64,000 bases of DNA from positions 1,392,001 to 1,456,000 of the forward strand of contig NW_022145549.1 in assembly GCF_000002235.5 (NCBI RefSeq). Direction: 5' to 3'. Below are positions 47,380 to 58,891 of this stretch, piece after piece (the stretch's first letter is position 1; every line of letters starts with the position of its first letter). The translations under genes and the position numbers were made by a program. Under the pieces are notes generated by a model that ran no database searches, had not been told where the DNA came from, and saw only the letters and a program-made list of their open reading frames with translations. This stretch comes from Strongylocentrotus purpuratus. Taxonomy: Eukaryota > Echinodermata > Echinoidea > Camarodonta > Strongylocentrotidae.

Positions 47380-47422
47380 GATATGGGGGGGGGGGGGAAG
47401 AAATAGGTTTAGCCCCACCCCC
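47380..47422. repeat. Poly(G) and poly(C) runs in close inverted pairing
   Basis: A run of G near 47385-47397 and a run of C near 47418-47426 are separated by about 20 bases. Confidence 0.8.
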
Positions 47423-47547
47423 CCCCTTGAAACTAAGTGGCATACCTGTAGTACACAAGTTCAAAAATGTGCCCTACTTTTGAGAGCTTTTTACCATTAC
47501 TATTTTGCTTCTCAGCAAGATTTTATAAATACTGTGCCCTCTCTTTT

Positions 47548-47830
47548 ACAAAATACTGGATCCTTGTGCCTGCATCTCGGTAGCTTTGTGGTTTGTGTAG
47601 GCTCCCTATGTCATAACGGGTACCCGGTAGGAAGCGACTGTCATTGTTGGTCAAACAGTTTTTGAGCGTCAAGTAATGCCTGGTTGGAATGCTCCTCAGG
47701 GAGTGGAGATTATGCACACATTGTGTGCTGGAAAGTATTGAATCCAATGACCGGGGTAACAGTATATCTGTAAAGCGCTTAGAGACATTTGTACTAAACG
47801 CTATATAAAAGCGGAATATTATTATTTATA
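47548..47830 (+). mobile_element. SINE with ATT tail
   Basis: A tRNA-like region (GCATCTCGGTAGCTTTGTGG, CATAACGGGTACCCGG), a body of about 180 bp, and a typical tail AAAGCGCTTAGAGACATTTG, CGCTATATAAAAGCGG, ATTATTATT. Confidence 0.6.
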
Positions 47831-47914
47831 ATACAAATAGTCTACGAACATGGATTTATTTGCCATAATCAATGTTTTGATTTGAAATGAATGATAATGA
47901 AATTTTCTGTACAG

Positions 47915-47992
47915 AAATAGTTGGAGAGGAGCTCGCAAGATACATCACAGTGTTGCCAATTTGTGTTCCACTGATGACAACTTCAACATTTT
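47915..47992 (+). other. Candidate small exon
   Basis: A 78-bp segment is flanked by TTTTCTGTACAG and GTAAGTTT. Two frames are open; one reads IVGEELARYITVLPICVPLM and onward, which I do not recognise. It could be a 5' UTR exon of the downstream transporter, or a chance pair of splice-like sites in AT-rich DNA. Confidence 0.25.
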
Positions 47993-48404
47993 GTAAGTTT
48001 CCTATTTTCAATTGAATATTGCTCAAACTTTCACTAATTTGTTTCTCTCATTTTCTGCTTTTATTTAAACAAACTAAATATTAGGGTGGACAAGTTAGTA
48101 GGCATTCCCTTTAAGGTTGCAAATATGCTCATCAACTTTGATGAATGCCTTAATATTGACTAGAAGATATGATGTTTTCAGAAATATGTGTCAGAGGTAC
48201 ACACAAACACACAGAAAATTCACTTTTGTATCCACATTCCACAACTCGCAAGTGTATCATGCCATTGAATTTGTTGTTTATGCTATAAAGGAAAGGCGGG
48301 TCAATTCCAGTCAATTTAGGTATTTGATGGAGCTGGCCAAATTGGGCAGATCAGTGACCTCTCTGGCAGACAACCTTCACTTCTACCCATCAGGTCCACA
48401 TTAG
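47993..48404. other. Non-coding stretch
   Basis: Nothing recognised. Confidence 0.4.
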
Positions 48405-48787
48405 GCTGTTTACACAGTCAAAAAATATTTTGGAAACAAAAAAAGATTCCACTGCCATTTACACAACGGAAAAAATCTATAAAAAAACCTGTTTTATAAT
48501 CCTGTTATTTGGTGAGTTGTGCGCACACCACTTGTCACTGCCCTGTATGATTTTGCATGAAAGCGAGGAGAGTCCCTTGACCGAAAACCAGAATGATTCA
48601 CAGGTGTTTTGAGAAGCAAGCATTTACACTGCAATTTAAAAAAAAAAAGTTTGTGCTGTTTTTTTCTTCAATAAAGAGGTGATTTTTTGTTGTTGAGTTT
48701 TTCATCAAGTTTATTGGTAGTTGTTAAGCAACTTCCACAAAAATGTTATGAAAAACCAAGGGTTTGTGCTTTCAGTGTAAATGCAGC
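48405..48787. mobile_element. TIR element with GCTG(C/T)(T/A)TTTACAC ends
   Basis: The ends are GCTGTTTACACAGTCA and the complement of GCTGCATTTACACTGAAA. A palindromic TAGTTGTTAAGCAACTTCC lies near the right end. A right-end fragment of the same family lies at 43500. Non-coding. Confidence 0.65.
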
Positions 48788-48861
48788 AATCCAGTTATTA
48801 GCCCCAGGAGGCTCAAGTTGCCTAGCAACGGAAAGCTAGCAAATCTAAACAAGGAGGCCTA

Positions 48862-49252
48862 TTAAAGATAAAGTTTAGTACTGGTAATGCGATTGCATTG
48901 TGAAAGAAAAGGTGTGGAAAGGATCAGAAACAGTTGATCATGTAGCATGTAAGTATTGGTGTGCACTGCAAGGTTCTGGAGTCATCAAAATCATAATAAA
49001 TTTGACCGAGTCTTGGTAAAGTAACAAGCACATACACAGAAAGCTATGTATGGGACAACACGCACGGTGTCGGGGTTGGTACTACCTTGATTCCTTGTCT
49101 TTCTATGCTCATTTCTCAGCCAGTACACATTTTCTTCCAAAATTGTTTGGCACATGTCATTTATTTGTAATCTTGAACATTCAGTGTAAGTTTCGTTTGA
49201 TTCTGTGAGAAATAATTTTCTTTTTTTTACCAGTACTCAACTTTATCTTTAA
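48862..49252. mobile_element. TTAA-flanked element, family T1, copy 2
   Basis: The ends are TTAAAGATAAAGTTTAGTAC and the complement of TTAAAGATAAAGTTGAGTAC, with TTAA on both sides (48862-48865 and 49249-49252). The interior matches 33186-33582. Confidence 0.8.
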
Positions 49253-50382
49253 CCTCCACCTCCCAGTGGATGAGGCAGTGATTAGGGATTTGTTCTGACA
49301 TCAAGCGTGCTCTTTGGTCAATTTCAAGCTCTGTTTTCAGAACCCCTTCGTTTCCCCATGTGGTGGTCACTTCTGTAACTCATTACCACAATATATCGCT
49401 ACAGATATTTGTAAAAGGAATTTGTCCTGTTGGTTGAAGTATTTGTGTATCTATTCTAGAATATTGTAAAAGGGAGCTATATAAAGAACTATATAAAGAA
49501 CTAAAGAGAAAAACATGAACATGCTATACGTAGAAGAGACAAAATTGTTATCTTCAACAGCAAGTGCTATTCAGGCTCTTTGGCTTTGCTCATTGTGGGA
49601 GCTTGAGAGATGTTAGAAAACTACAGTAAAGCTGAGCTGAGCTGGTGATTGGATTTAGGAAGTTTCATACCTTCGGACTGAACTTACAAAATGTTCCTAT
49701 CTATTTTTAATCAGCATGATTTTTCATTTTTAAATCATTCTCAAATTCTTCTTTTTTTCCATTTCTCATTACCTTGTCTTTCATTTTGCTTAAGTCTAAT
49801 TGTCATGGTATTATGTACTTTTCATTCCATATACCTGTTCTCTTTTCTCATGTTCTTCATGTTACTTTTCTTCTTAATTTCTAGATCCTTTCCTTCATCT
49901 TCCCATGGACCTACTTCCCAACTGTGCACCATATTCTTCTTCTTCCATTTTTAACAAACCTCGTTATTATCGTACTATACTGGGGTGTATTTTGAGGCAC
50001 ATTTTGATTACACCACTATTGTTTCTTATTAACCCCATGTTGATTGTCTTGCTATCTGACCTTGCTTTGCTCATGTTTTACTACATAGTAGCATGACATG
50101 AAACACCAGGTATGACATTGAAAGATGATGAGCTTTCACATTTACTATATTTCTTTGAGAGAGTAAAACTGTGTCCATACTTTTAAGAGAGAATTTTGCA
50201 ATTTCTATGATACAGTGAGCCTGCTTTAGAAGTTTAGTGAAGACTTTTGTATATATAAAGATCACTTTTGTATAAAGATCACTTGTCTATTAATAACACA
50301 TTTCTATGTTTCCCTTGACAATTGTTTCTCATTTAAACCTGTACTAAAATAACCCTGTTCACAAACACCACCTGCCTATAAA
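49253..50382. other. Non-coding stretch
   Basis: T-rich at 49680-49960. No gene. Confidence 0.4.
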
Positions 50383-50452
50383 GCAGGGCTGAGCTTGGAC
50401 CTCCTGAAGCTTCTTTAGAACAGAAGGTCCCAGGTTCAAGTCCCACACATTT
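50383..50452 (+). pseudogene. tRNA-like fragment (Ser-AGA-like anticodon arm)
   Basis: A five-base-pair stem CTTCT/AGAAG closes a seven-base loop TTAGAAC, followed by GTCCCAGGTTCAAGTCCC with a good B box. The acceptor and D arms are not paired, so it is a SINE relic or tRNA pseudogene. Confidence 0.45.
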
Positions 50453-50521
50453 TCACAGGCAGTGTGAAATCAGTACTGTGTGGTATGAAATGTTACAGGT
50501 TGCAGATAGAGAAGGAATGAC

Positions 50522-50562
<41 letters not shown>

Positions 50563-51581
50563 AGTCGAAGAGGGTGGGAGGGATTGATCAAACCCCTCTA
50601 CCCCCTCCATGATAGTGGATGGAGGGAGTTTTACTTCGTGAGGTTGGACGTACGTCTTTGCTAATAACAGTTCAAGTAAAAATGTGGTAGAGGGGCTGGC
50701 AATTATTATTAATATTATTTTAAATCTACTTATATATCCATGGCATAAGACGTCTGATATCCTGCCAAAGACATAAAGATGGCATCCTGTGGTATTGATA
50801 TTAATCACATTACAGACCAACATGCTGAGCACATTTTCAAACATTTCAGTGACCCTAAAAAAGTGGTTCAGGCGGAAGTGAAATTAGAACATGAATTAAG
50901 AATGTTAAGGTGCATCCCATTTAGCCCTAACAAACTCAGGCTTGAAAATTCTGAGTCTGACTGGTGAACATGATAGCTGTAATCTAGATGCATCATGCAG
51001 GGTGCGGCACCAAAATCAAATCCTACATGAAGTCAAACAGTTTCAGATTTTGAAAAACAGTTCCTGATATTAAACCACAACAAATTTATACTGCCTGTGT
51101 CAAAAGTGGTTAGCACCATATGGATGTGTTCACCTTGTGGTTTTGTTTACACTGAGCTATAAAGCATTTGGTACTTTTAAAGACACACCCTAACTCTGTT
51201 TCCAAGTGTATTGTATCATAATTCATATTCACACAGACATTATGGAATTAGCAATTAATATGTGAACAAATCTTGCACTCAGCAACTGAAAAAATTGGTG
51301 TCTCATGGAAATTTTGGACATTTTTCTGTCATCTTTTAGATTTGGACTTTATGATCATGGTGGCTTTACCTCGATCATGAGTACAACTTCATAAAAATGA
51401 ATAGTGGGTGTAGCATGATGTAAAGCCTGTTGGTCACAAAAAGTGAAGTCCATTCTCTGTGATTGCAGTATAAATGCAGCTATTGCGTCTTAAATAATTA
51501 TCTGCTAAGTGCTGGTATTTTCTATGTATGATTCCTGCCAGTTTTGGGGAGTTTGTTTGCATTATCTATTTCACATGATCT
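50453..51581. other. Non-coding DNA with (GA)n microsatellite
   Basis: (GA)n at 50525-50558. Words GTTTACACTGAGC (about 51150) and GCAGTATAAATGCAGC (about 51466) may be ends of a degenerate relative of 48405-48787. Confidence 0.5.
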
Positions 51582-52764
51582 CCCAGGTCGAAATTCCATT
51601 AGGATCCGATCCTATTGGACCATCAGAAACCATTAGAGCTATTGGTGTCTAATGGTTTCAATAGGGAAAGTGAAATGATGGACCCACAGAAACCATTAGA
51701 AAATATCTATTGGACCAACACAAACCCACAGAAAGAAATGCTGATGGACCAACAGAAAGCTTCTATTGGACCAGCATCCACCCATGTCTTCTTTCTGTTG
51801 GTCCATTAGATATTTTCTTCTATGATGGGTTTCTGTTGGTCCATTAGATATTTTCTATGGGTTCCTGTTGGTCCATTAGAGATCTTTCTATGGGTTTCTA
51901 ATGGTCCCATATTCTGGATTCCCTATTGAAACCAATAGTCCAATGGCTTCTATTGGTAATTCAATAATGATAAATCAAAATCGATTTTAGCAACTGTCCA
52001 CCAAAAAAAGTATATTCTAATCTCAATTGCATTAACTTCATCACAAAGATCACTTGAAGTGAGTTTAAGAATATCCTTTATTTTAACTGAAGGCTTGTAC
52101 TATTCCTATATAATAAACATACATGGATTATTTCTTGGTTAGTAATCATTATAATCAATATATATCTATTGCTAAAACGTGAATGAAATTGTAATATGAT
52201 TAAACAAATAATCTATTGGTCATTAGTTGCCGAAAAAAGATATAATTCACAAAATTGATGTACATTGTCATAAGTTGCTGAACAAATTATGATAAATGTA
52301 ATTTTCTGTGAACACGTATAAAGTAATCATGAATATGCATGAGATAGATTTAGCTGTTGGTTTCTATTGGTTTCTATTGGACCTATTGGTTTCTATTGGT
52401 CCCATTGGGTTCTATTGGTCTCATTGGTTTTCTATTGGTCCTATCGGTTCTATTGGTTTCTATTGGTCTTATTGGTTTCTATTGGTCCTATTGGTTTCTA
52501 TTGGTCCTATTGGTCATATTGGTTTCTATTGGTCTTATTGGTTTCTATTGGTCCTATTGGTTTCTATTGGTCCTATTGGTTTCTATTTCTATTTGTTTCT
52601 ATGGGTGATATTGGTTTATATTGGTTTCTGATGGTTTGAATGGTCTCTATTGGATTCAATTCTATGGGTCCAACAGAAACCAATAGACTCCATCAGAAAC
52701 CATTAGAGACCAATAGAATTTTTCTAATGGTCTCTATTGGTCTCTATGGGATTTTCGACCTGGG
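51582..52764. mobile_element. CCCAGGTCGAAA-TIR element with ATTGGT subterminal arrays
   Basis: The 1183-bp element has termini CCCAGGTCGAAA and the exact complement TTTCGACCTGGG... (last bases 52753-52764), flanked by CT (51580-51581 and 52765-52766). The left and right subterminal blocks carry CTATTGG/CCATTAGA words in both orientations. A long array of TTTCTATTGG/TCCTATTGG words fills 52358-52640. The middle (51960-52350) is AT-rich and unique. It has no coding sequence. Confidence 0.8.
52358..52640. repeat. Minisatellite of TTTCTATTGG/TCCTATTGG words
   Basis: Nine- and ten-base words alternate, mostly TCTATTGGTT and CTATTGGTCC. Frames across it give Tyr-Trp-Phe-Leu repeats and are not genes. 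Confidence 0.9.
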
Positions 52765-54537
52765 CTACAAGTCAGAATAACATTTTGCTCATAGTACATA
52801 CTCCCTTTAAAGTATGCAAAGTCTTGAAGGTGATTCACCCCCACAGCTCCCACCTCCCCATATTATATCCTATGAAGTATGTATATAATAATTTCAACGA
52901 AAGCAATGTCTCATCTTCACATCTTTGTTAGCCATCTTAGGGTACATTTTTAAAGCAAGTTTTGACACTTTGTTTTTAATATAACATTACTGCAACTTAC
53001 TTATCAATTCACAATGATTTTTAATACTTTTTCTTGTATTGAAGCTTTGATTTGATCTCAGCGAGTTCTACAGATTGGTTTCAAAGATCCAACCAAAGAG
53101 ACAGAGAAGAAGAGAGTACGTGCGCCAGCTGTAGAAATACCTGATTGTTTATAGGACTTATTGAAGACCTTCGCATCCTATTAACTGTTCACACGTCACA
53201 GCCTAGCATCTGTGATCTGATGTGACATATCTTATACCAATCTCAATAGGAATGGTCTATTTAGTCTGCTAGAAATCGAGGTCGGTCTTCACTATCCTGA
53301 ACTTTAAAAATATGTTCGTATCTTTGTATATATACCATACTGATAACCTGTGCCACATTGTATTTATCATGAGTATAGAAGTACCAAAGGCTTCAAGATT
53401 ATTTATGAGGTTCGAATTCACTGTTAATCAATGCCAGTGTTCAAAGTGTTGTCATGGAGGTATAATCAAGACTGAAAATGTGTAATGTTGCAAATCCATT
53501 GTTTTACACTCAATAATCCTTCCTTCAAGTGGTGCCTACTGTTTTGTGCAAAATTGCATGTTTAGTAATTAAGTGACCATGCAGATTGCAGAGAGGCAGA
53601 ATTAGGCACTTGAAATAATTAGGTGAGGTGCATCATGTTTCTGTCACAACATAACTAATTCTGTAGCTACCTAAAATACAGTGAAGATTTGGTTATTTCA
53701 CCATTTACTTGGGAAACTAGCTTGGACGTATGCCAAGTTGTGTTGGTCTTGTTTGTGATTTAGCCCAGTATATAGTGCCATCTTGGTGGCTTAATTCACA
53801 GTAAAAAAAAAATCTGGCTTATTGCTTTGTTGCCCTTGTACGCTTCCATGCAAAAATACCTTTCCCATTTCCTGTACTTTGCATACTCCACACAGGGACT
53901 GCTATCAAGTCCCTGCTCCACACTAGGATTTATAAACACAGAATAAATAAACAGCTTTGTTGTTATCTCCTACTAAAAGACAAAAGTACCTTTCAATTTG
54001 GTATAATATTTCAGCATTATTTTTTAAGCTCAAGCTTACTAGGACTAATGAGGAGGCATCCTTTTCTCTTTAGAAAACTAGGTGTGAGAAGTCGCTGTGT
54101 TGCTCCCCATGCAGTGTTGTCATTCTCTGTGCTGTACCTAGCTCCAAGGTCGACTCATTTTAGCCTGTCTCCAACTTTACTTTTAAAGGGAATATTATTC
54201 AGCATTTCTATGAAACTTGATTGTTTTGTTTTGTTTTGTTTGATGGTTACGAGCATTAAAAACATAATTTAAACTCCTTCCAAAACGAATACATTGTATT
54301 TCACAAAATTAGTCTGTTCTCAAAATGGTAGACATACCTAAGGAATACTGCTGATGTCCTGGGACAAGAATGTTGTACAAAAATTCAAAAGTTTTTTGCG
54401 CAAAACTATTCTGGCTTGTGGGAGTTTGATTTTTTTCAGAAAAAGAAAAGTCTGGCTCTTAGAGTTAAGTTTGACTTAGGATTTTTGTGAAACAACCCCC
54501 TGGACATCCTGCAGATCAGTTTTTAAACTGCAGCGAT
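52765..54537. other. Non-coding stretch upstream of the EAAT exon
   Basis: No recognised gene or repeat; TTTTG units at 54224-54243. If the transporter has an untranslated first exon nearby it may lie here, but I see no convincing one. Confidence 0.4.
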
Positions 54538-54606
54538 TAATATCTAAACTATTGTATTTCCATTCAAAATAGATATTATTAATTTCCCCCTATCTTTTCC
54601 ACTTAG
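54538..54606 (+). promoter_or_regulatory. 3' splice site of the EAAT start-codon exon
   Basis: A pyrimidine tract (CCCCCTATCTTTTCCACTTAG) ends at 54606. Because the start-codon exon opens with an acceptor, transcription must begin in an upstream exon. This makes part of the non-coding left side of the window a likely 5' UTR intron. Confidence 0.7.
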
Positions 54607-54951
54607 GTAACTGAGCACTGAGCATTGTTTCATCAAAACAAGTTGCAGGAGCAGCACAGACAACCTGTAACACGATGGGTGACGTAGATGCAATCGAGAG
54701 CGGGAAGCAGGAGTACACTCTGAGGCCACGCAACCGGGACTGGAAGGAGAGAACCAAGGTGTGGTTCAAGACCAACCTTCTTATCATCTTCACCATAGCG
54801 TCAGTACTTTGCGGGATCTTCCTTGGGATAGGTTTGAGGTCCGCAGAGCCTTCTAAAGATGCCATCCTCCTCATCGGTTTCCCTGGTGATGTACTCATGA
54901 GGATGCTGAAGATGCTGATTCTCCCTCTTATCGTCTCAAGCTTGATCACAG
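54607..54951 (+). CDS. SLC1A: Excitatory amino acid transporter, first coding exon (SLC1A family)
   Basis: This is the first coding exon of a sodium-coupled glutamate/neutral amino acid transporter, which acts in the plasma membrane. A pyrimidine-rich acceptor ends in AG at 54605-54606, and 68 bases of 5' UTR precede ATG at 54675. An in-frame TGA at 54612-54614 and no upstream ATG support that start. The 92 complete codons encode a hydrophilic N-terminus ([12 protein letters not shown]), TM1 ([20 protein letters not shown]), a short loop, and TM2 with the family signature [17 protein letters not shown] followed by SSLITG. The donor is AG|GTGAGT after 54951, phase 1. It joins the exon at 63687 to give ITGLTGLDAK, the conserved family order. 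The match is closest to EAAT2-type members in my recollection, but two exons do not settle orthology. A first, non-coding exon must lie upstream. Confidence 0.95.
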
Positions 54952-54973
54952 GTGAGTCTTCTTTAATGCTGTA

Positions 54974-55091
54974 TTAGGGACTTTTAGATTTGCATGGACT
55001 GATACGTGTGACGTCCATTTAAGGCAGTGCATTAAGAGGACGTCGATCGTAGCAATCTACGTTGTTGTTCGGCAAATCTAAAAGTCCCTAA
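54974..55091. mobile_element. Small palindromic MITE in EAAT intron 1
   Basis: The ends TTAGGGACTTTTAGATTTGC and the exact complement lie 118 bp apart. Partial pairing continues inside (GTGACGTCC/GGACGTCGA). No clear target duplication. Confidence 0.8.
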
Positions 55092-55540
55092 AGACCCAAA
55101 TTAAGGACTCAATTTGAGCTTCAGTTTTGGCTTACTTGATGTAGACTCTAATTCAGATGTAGGAAAGACTTGACTTATCGTGAAACTGATAACTCAACCC
55201 CCTCTGTCTCACATTGATTTATGAACAAAGCTCAAATCAGAGACTCGCCTCGGCTAGCTCTTTGAGCTGACTTGTGCTGACTCTAGTCACATTAACAGAA
55301 AATACTTGTCAAGGAGCTCGACCACCTATTGACTTGATTTAACAGGGACTCGATCCCTACTGTCTTAACTTGATATTTAAGGATAGTTCAATTAAAGTAA
55401 GAAGTCAATTTGCTAACCCTGTGAGCTGACTTGAGCGTACTGGAGTCACAGATAGAAATGACTTGTCATGTAGCCCAAGGACCTATTGACTTCATGTGAC
55501 TGGTACTCAATCCCTGCTGTCTCAACTCAACATATGGGTA
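55092..55540. repeat. Degenerate tandem repeat of about 150 bp, left part
   Basis: Recurring words are GAGCTGACTTG, CTCGATCCCTACTGTCT, CTATTGACTTGA and TCAACTCAACAT. The repeat resumes at 62723 after the 7.2-kb element, which shows that the element inserted into it. Confidence 0.65.
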
Positions 55541-55554
55541 TACCCAGATAACAA

Positions 55555-57395
55555 TACGGCGTTGGGCCAACGTCGGCCACCGTCGGCAGGGTCGCAGTCG
55601 GCAAGCCAACGTTGGCTAATCGTTGGGCCATCGTCGCCATTTTTTACTGATAAATGGTGGCTATTGGTTGGCTCATTCGACGTTGGGCCAATGTTGGCTG
55701 AACGTTGGTCCATTGTCGCCATTTTCACTGATAAATGGTGGCTATAGGTTGGCTATTCGACGTTGGGCCAATGTTGGCTGAACGTTGGTCCATTGTCGCC
55801 ATTTTCACTGATAAATGGTGGCTATTGGTTGGCTAATCGACGTTGGTCCAATGTTGGCTGAACGTTGGTCCATTGTCGCCATTTTCACTGATAAATGGTG
55901 GCTATTGGTTGGCTATTCGACGTTGGTCCAATGTTGGCTGAACGTTGGTCCATTGTCGCCATTTTCACTGATAAATGGTGGCTATTGGTTGGCTATTCGA
56001 CGTTGGGCCAATGTTGGCTGAACGTTGGTCCATTGTCGCCATTTTCACTGATAAATGGTGGCTTTTGGTTGGCTATTCGACGTTAGGCCAATGTTGGCTA
56101 AATGTTGGTCCATCGTCTCAATTATCACTGATAAATATTGGCTATTGGTTGGCTATTCGACGTTGGGCTAACGTTGGCTCATTGTCGCCATTGACACTGA
56201 TAAATGTTGGCTTTTGGTTGGCTATTCGACGTTGGGCTAATGTTGGCTGAACGTTGGTACATTGTCGCCATTTTCACTGATAAATGGTGGCTATTGGTTG
56301 GCTATCCGACGTTGGTCCAATGTTGGCTGAACGTTGGTCCATTGTCGCCATTTTCACTGATAAATGGTGGCTATTGGTTGGCTATTCGACGTTGGGCCAA
56401 TGTTGGCTGAACGTTGGTCCATTGTCGCCATTTTCACTGATAAATGGTGGCTATTGGTTGGCTATCCGACGTTGGTCCAATGTTGGCTGAACGTTGGTCC
56501 ATTGTCGCCATTTTCACTGATAAATGGTGGCTTTGGGTTGGCTATTCGACGTTGGGCCAATGTTGGCTAAATGTTGGTCCATCGTCTCAATTATCACTGA
56601 TAAATGTTGGCTTTTGGTTGGCTATTCGACGTTGGGCTAACGTTGGCTCATTGTCGCCATTGACACTGATAAATGGTGGCTATTAGTTGGTTATTCGACG
56701 TTGGGCTAAAGTTGGCTCAACGTTGGTCCATTGTCTCAAATATTACTGATAACTGTTGGCGTTTGGTTGGCTATTCGACGTTAGGCCAATGTGGGCTGAA
56801 AGTTGGACCATCGTCTCAATTTTAACTTATAAATGTTGACTATTGGTTGGCTATAGGCGTTGGGCCAATGTTGGCTTCATGTTGGTCCATCGTCTCAATT
56901 TTTTTTTAAATGGTGGCTTTGGGTTGGCTTTTCGACGTTGGGCTAACGTCGGCTGAACGTTGGTCCATCATCTCAATTTTAAATTTTAAATGTTGGCTTT
57001 TGGCTGGCCATTCGATGTTGGGCCAATGTTGGCTGAACGTTGGTCCATCGTCTCAATTATTACTGATAAATTGTGGCTGTTAATTGGCTATTCGACGTTT
57101 GGCTATTAACGTTGGCTCAAAGTTGGTCCATCGTTTCAAATTTTACTGAGAAATGGTGGATATGTTGGCTAATATACGCGATGTTGGGCCAACCTTGGCT
57201 TAACGTTGGTCTATATCATGGGTGTCGAATCTTACGTAATACCTATTGTTCAGGGGGGATGAATGAATAGATCATCCCCCCCCCTGATGAATAGGTATCA
57301 ATGACAGATCGACACCCATGGTCTAAATCGTCTCCATCTTTACTGATAAATAGTGCATGTATATATTGGTTGGCTATATGACGTTGGGCCAACGT
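55555..57395. repeat. 80-bp minisatellite, about 20 units, left subterminal array
   Basis: The unit contains CGACGTTGGGCCAATGTTGG, CTGAACGTTGGTCCATTGTC, GCCATTTTCACTGATAAATG and GTGGCTATTGGTTGGCTATT. The first dozen units differ by only a few bases; units after about 56690 are more divergent. A 102-bp MITE interrupts a late unit at 57218. The period is not a multiple of three, so overlapping frames appear along it and are not genes. Confidence 0.95.
57218..57319. mobile_element. 102-bp MITE inserted in the 80-bp array
   Basis: The termini ATGGGTGTCGA and TCGACACCCAT are complementary, with internal pairing of AATACCTATTGTTCAGGGGG and its complement. It is flanked by GGTCTATATC and GGTCTAAATC, a 10-base duplication with one change. 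Normal array units have a single such site (GGTCCATCGTC), so the insertion is clear. The duplication length suggests a Mutator-like origin. Confidence 0.8.
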
Positions 57396-58742
57396 AGCAA
57401 ATACGACCTAGTACCGCTACATCCGGGTAAAAAAAATTGCATGCGTGCGCATGCCCATGTGCTCATGCAATTGCAACGTACGTCAGCCATATCCTGTCCA
57501 TTTGTCTGGACCAGTTGCCGGGGAGTACCAACACTGCATGGTAAATGAATGATTTTCTTTCTCTTTCAACGTTATTTTTGTGAGCATGTCGCGTGAAAAT
57601 GATAAATTGTATAGTGTGAGAACTCCCCGTCACAAAGCGAGGGAAATAGCATGAGAAATTGTTAAAGTAATCATTGATAATTCCCTGTCCAAATGAAAGT
57701 GTAAGTGAGTATACGAGTGTACCGCTCTGCGTACGCTTAGCATGCACACCCGCTGCGTGCAATTGCAGTGTGATGATGGCTATGATGGGGGCCGAAGTGT
57801 CGGCATCAGATGCATTGAGTGTTTGCCGTGATAAATGTAATATGTTCCAGACTTAGAGTTAGACCTAGGTGATGTATTGATGCATCATGTTGCAGCGTCC
57901 GTGACAGTTATGATGTTCATCCTAATATGCAATATCGACCATGAATCAAATGATTGTGAATCTGTTGGTGTTACAAGTGTTGAAGGTGCTGATGCATTGT
58001 TGGAAAGACCAATTGAATCAAATAAAGCTGAATGGGAAGACGCATCATTTTTTTTATGCATATCTAAATGATATTATAGTCTCTGATACTTTCAGATTTA
58101 GAAGTAGGTCTATACTATACTCTGTAGTAGCTCCATATATGCTGATGATGATTCAGTTCGAAAAGGAATAAATTACGAGATTGGGCTGTGAATTAAGATA
58201 TCCCGCTAGTACATGTTTCTAGCCTCCTGAAATCTTACAAGGGAGTGTGCCAAGTCTGTCAAAATATGCAAGAACTTTGTATCAACACATTTAGTGGATT
58301 GTGAGTGTGATGTGAAAGAGGTAGCTGGTGGGAATTACCCTCATTTTGGCATTTGCAATCATTTAAAGTCGCAATTGGCCAAGAACCTCAATTTGATCAA
58401 ATAGTAAATAGGAAAAACTATTGGGGGCGGGGGTAACACTGATCGATCCCATAATTTTCATTCACAATTTTCATTCACAAATTTGATTATTGCTGCATTT
58501 TTATTCTCATTTTCAAATTAGTTTTTATTGTTTATGCACATGTATATTAAATTGCTATAATTTGAACTGAATGTACATATTCTAATTATTTATTTTTAAA
58601 ATTCTGACGTTCTTTATTAATACATTCAATTCTATATAGCTCTTCCAAATCCCAATACTTTTTTCTCCCATAATCTCTACAATTCTGAAATTTAAATATT
58701 AAATCCTGCATTTCATATCGTCAACTTCACAACAAATTCCAG
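57396..58742. other. Middle of the 7.2-kb element, left part
   Basis: No recognised gene. A GC-richer start (57420-57480, CATGCGTGCGCATGCCCATG) is followed by AT-rich sequence. Confidence 0.4.
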
Positions 58743-58891
58743 ATTCCTCTACCCGTTCAGATCCAGCTACCCCTACCTCGATCATCCAGAACAGCATCAA
58801 CAGCACCAAGGACCCCTTCGACATCGACCCCATCAACCTCCAGAACACTGTCGACCCACGACCCCATTGACCTCAACATTCAGAAATATGG
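58743..58891 (+). pseudogene. Exon-like coding fragment inside the large element
   Basis: The segment lies between ACAAATTCCAG and the donor GG|GTATGT. In one frame 41 codons read SSTRSDPATPTSIIQNSINS then TKDPFDIDPINLQNTVDP, with C or G at most third positions, as in the EAAT exons and unlike the surroundings. A TGA at 58868-58870 ends it; PIDLNIQKYG continues in another frame, as expected after a one-base shift. The frame agrees with phase-1 entry from the EAAT exon at 54951. I do not recognise the protein. It contains an N-glycosylation-type NST. Confidence 0.35.

Noticed and set aside
50383..50452. Functional tRNA-Ser gene
   Set aside because: Only the anticodon and T regions are tRNA-like; there is no acceptor stem.
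52308..52639. Three overlapping frames rich in Tyr, Trp, Phe and Leu
   Set aside because: They translate the ATTGG-word array in three frames.
55496..56686. Series of overlapping frames with a repeated Trp-rich peptide
   Set aside because: They are translations of the 80-bp minisatellite; the period is not a multiple of three and the frames change along the array.
55555..57210. Regularly spaced repeats resembling a CRISPR array
   Set aside because: Units are contiguous without variable spacers, and the DNA is animal.
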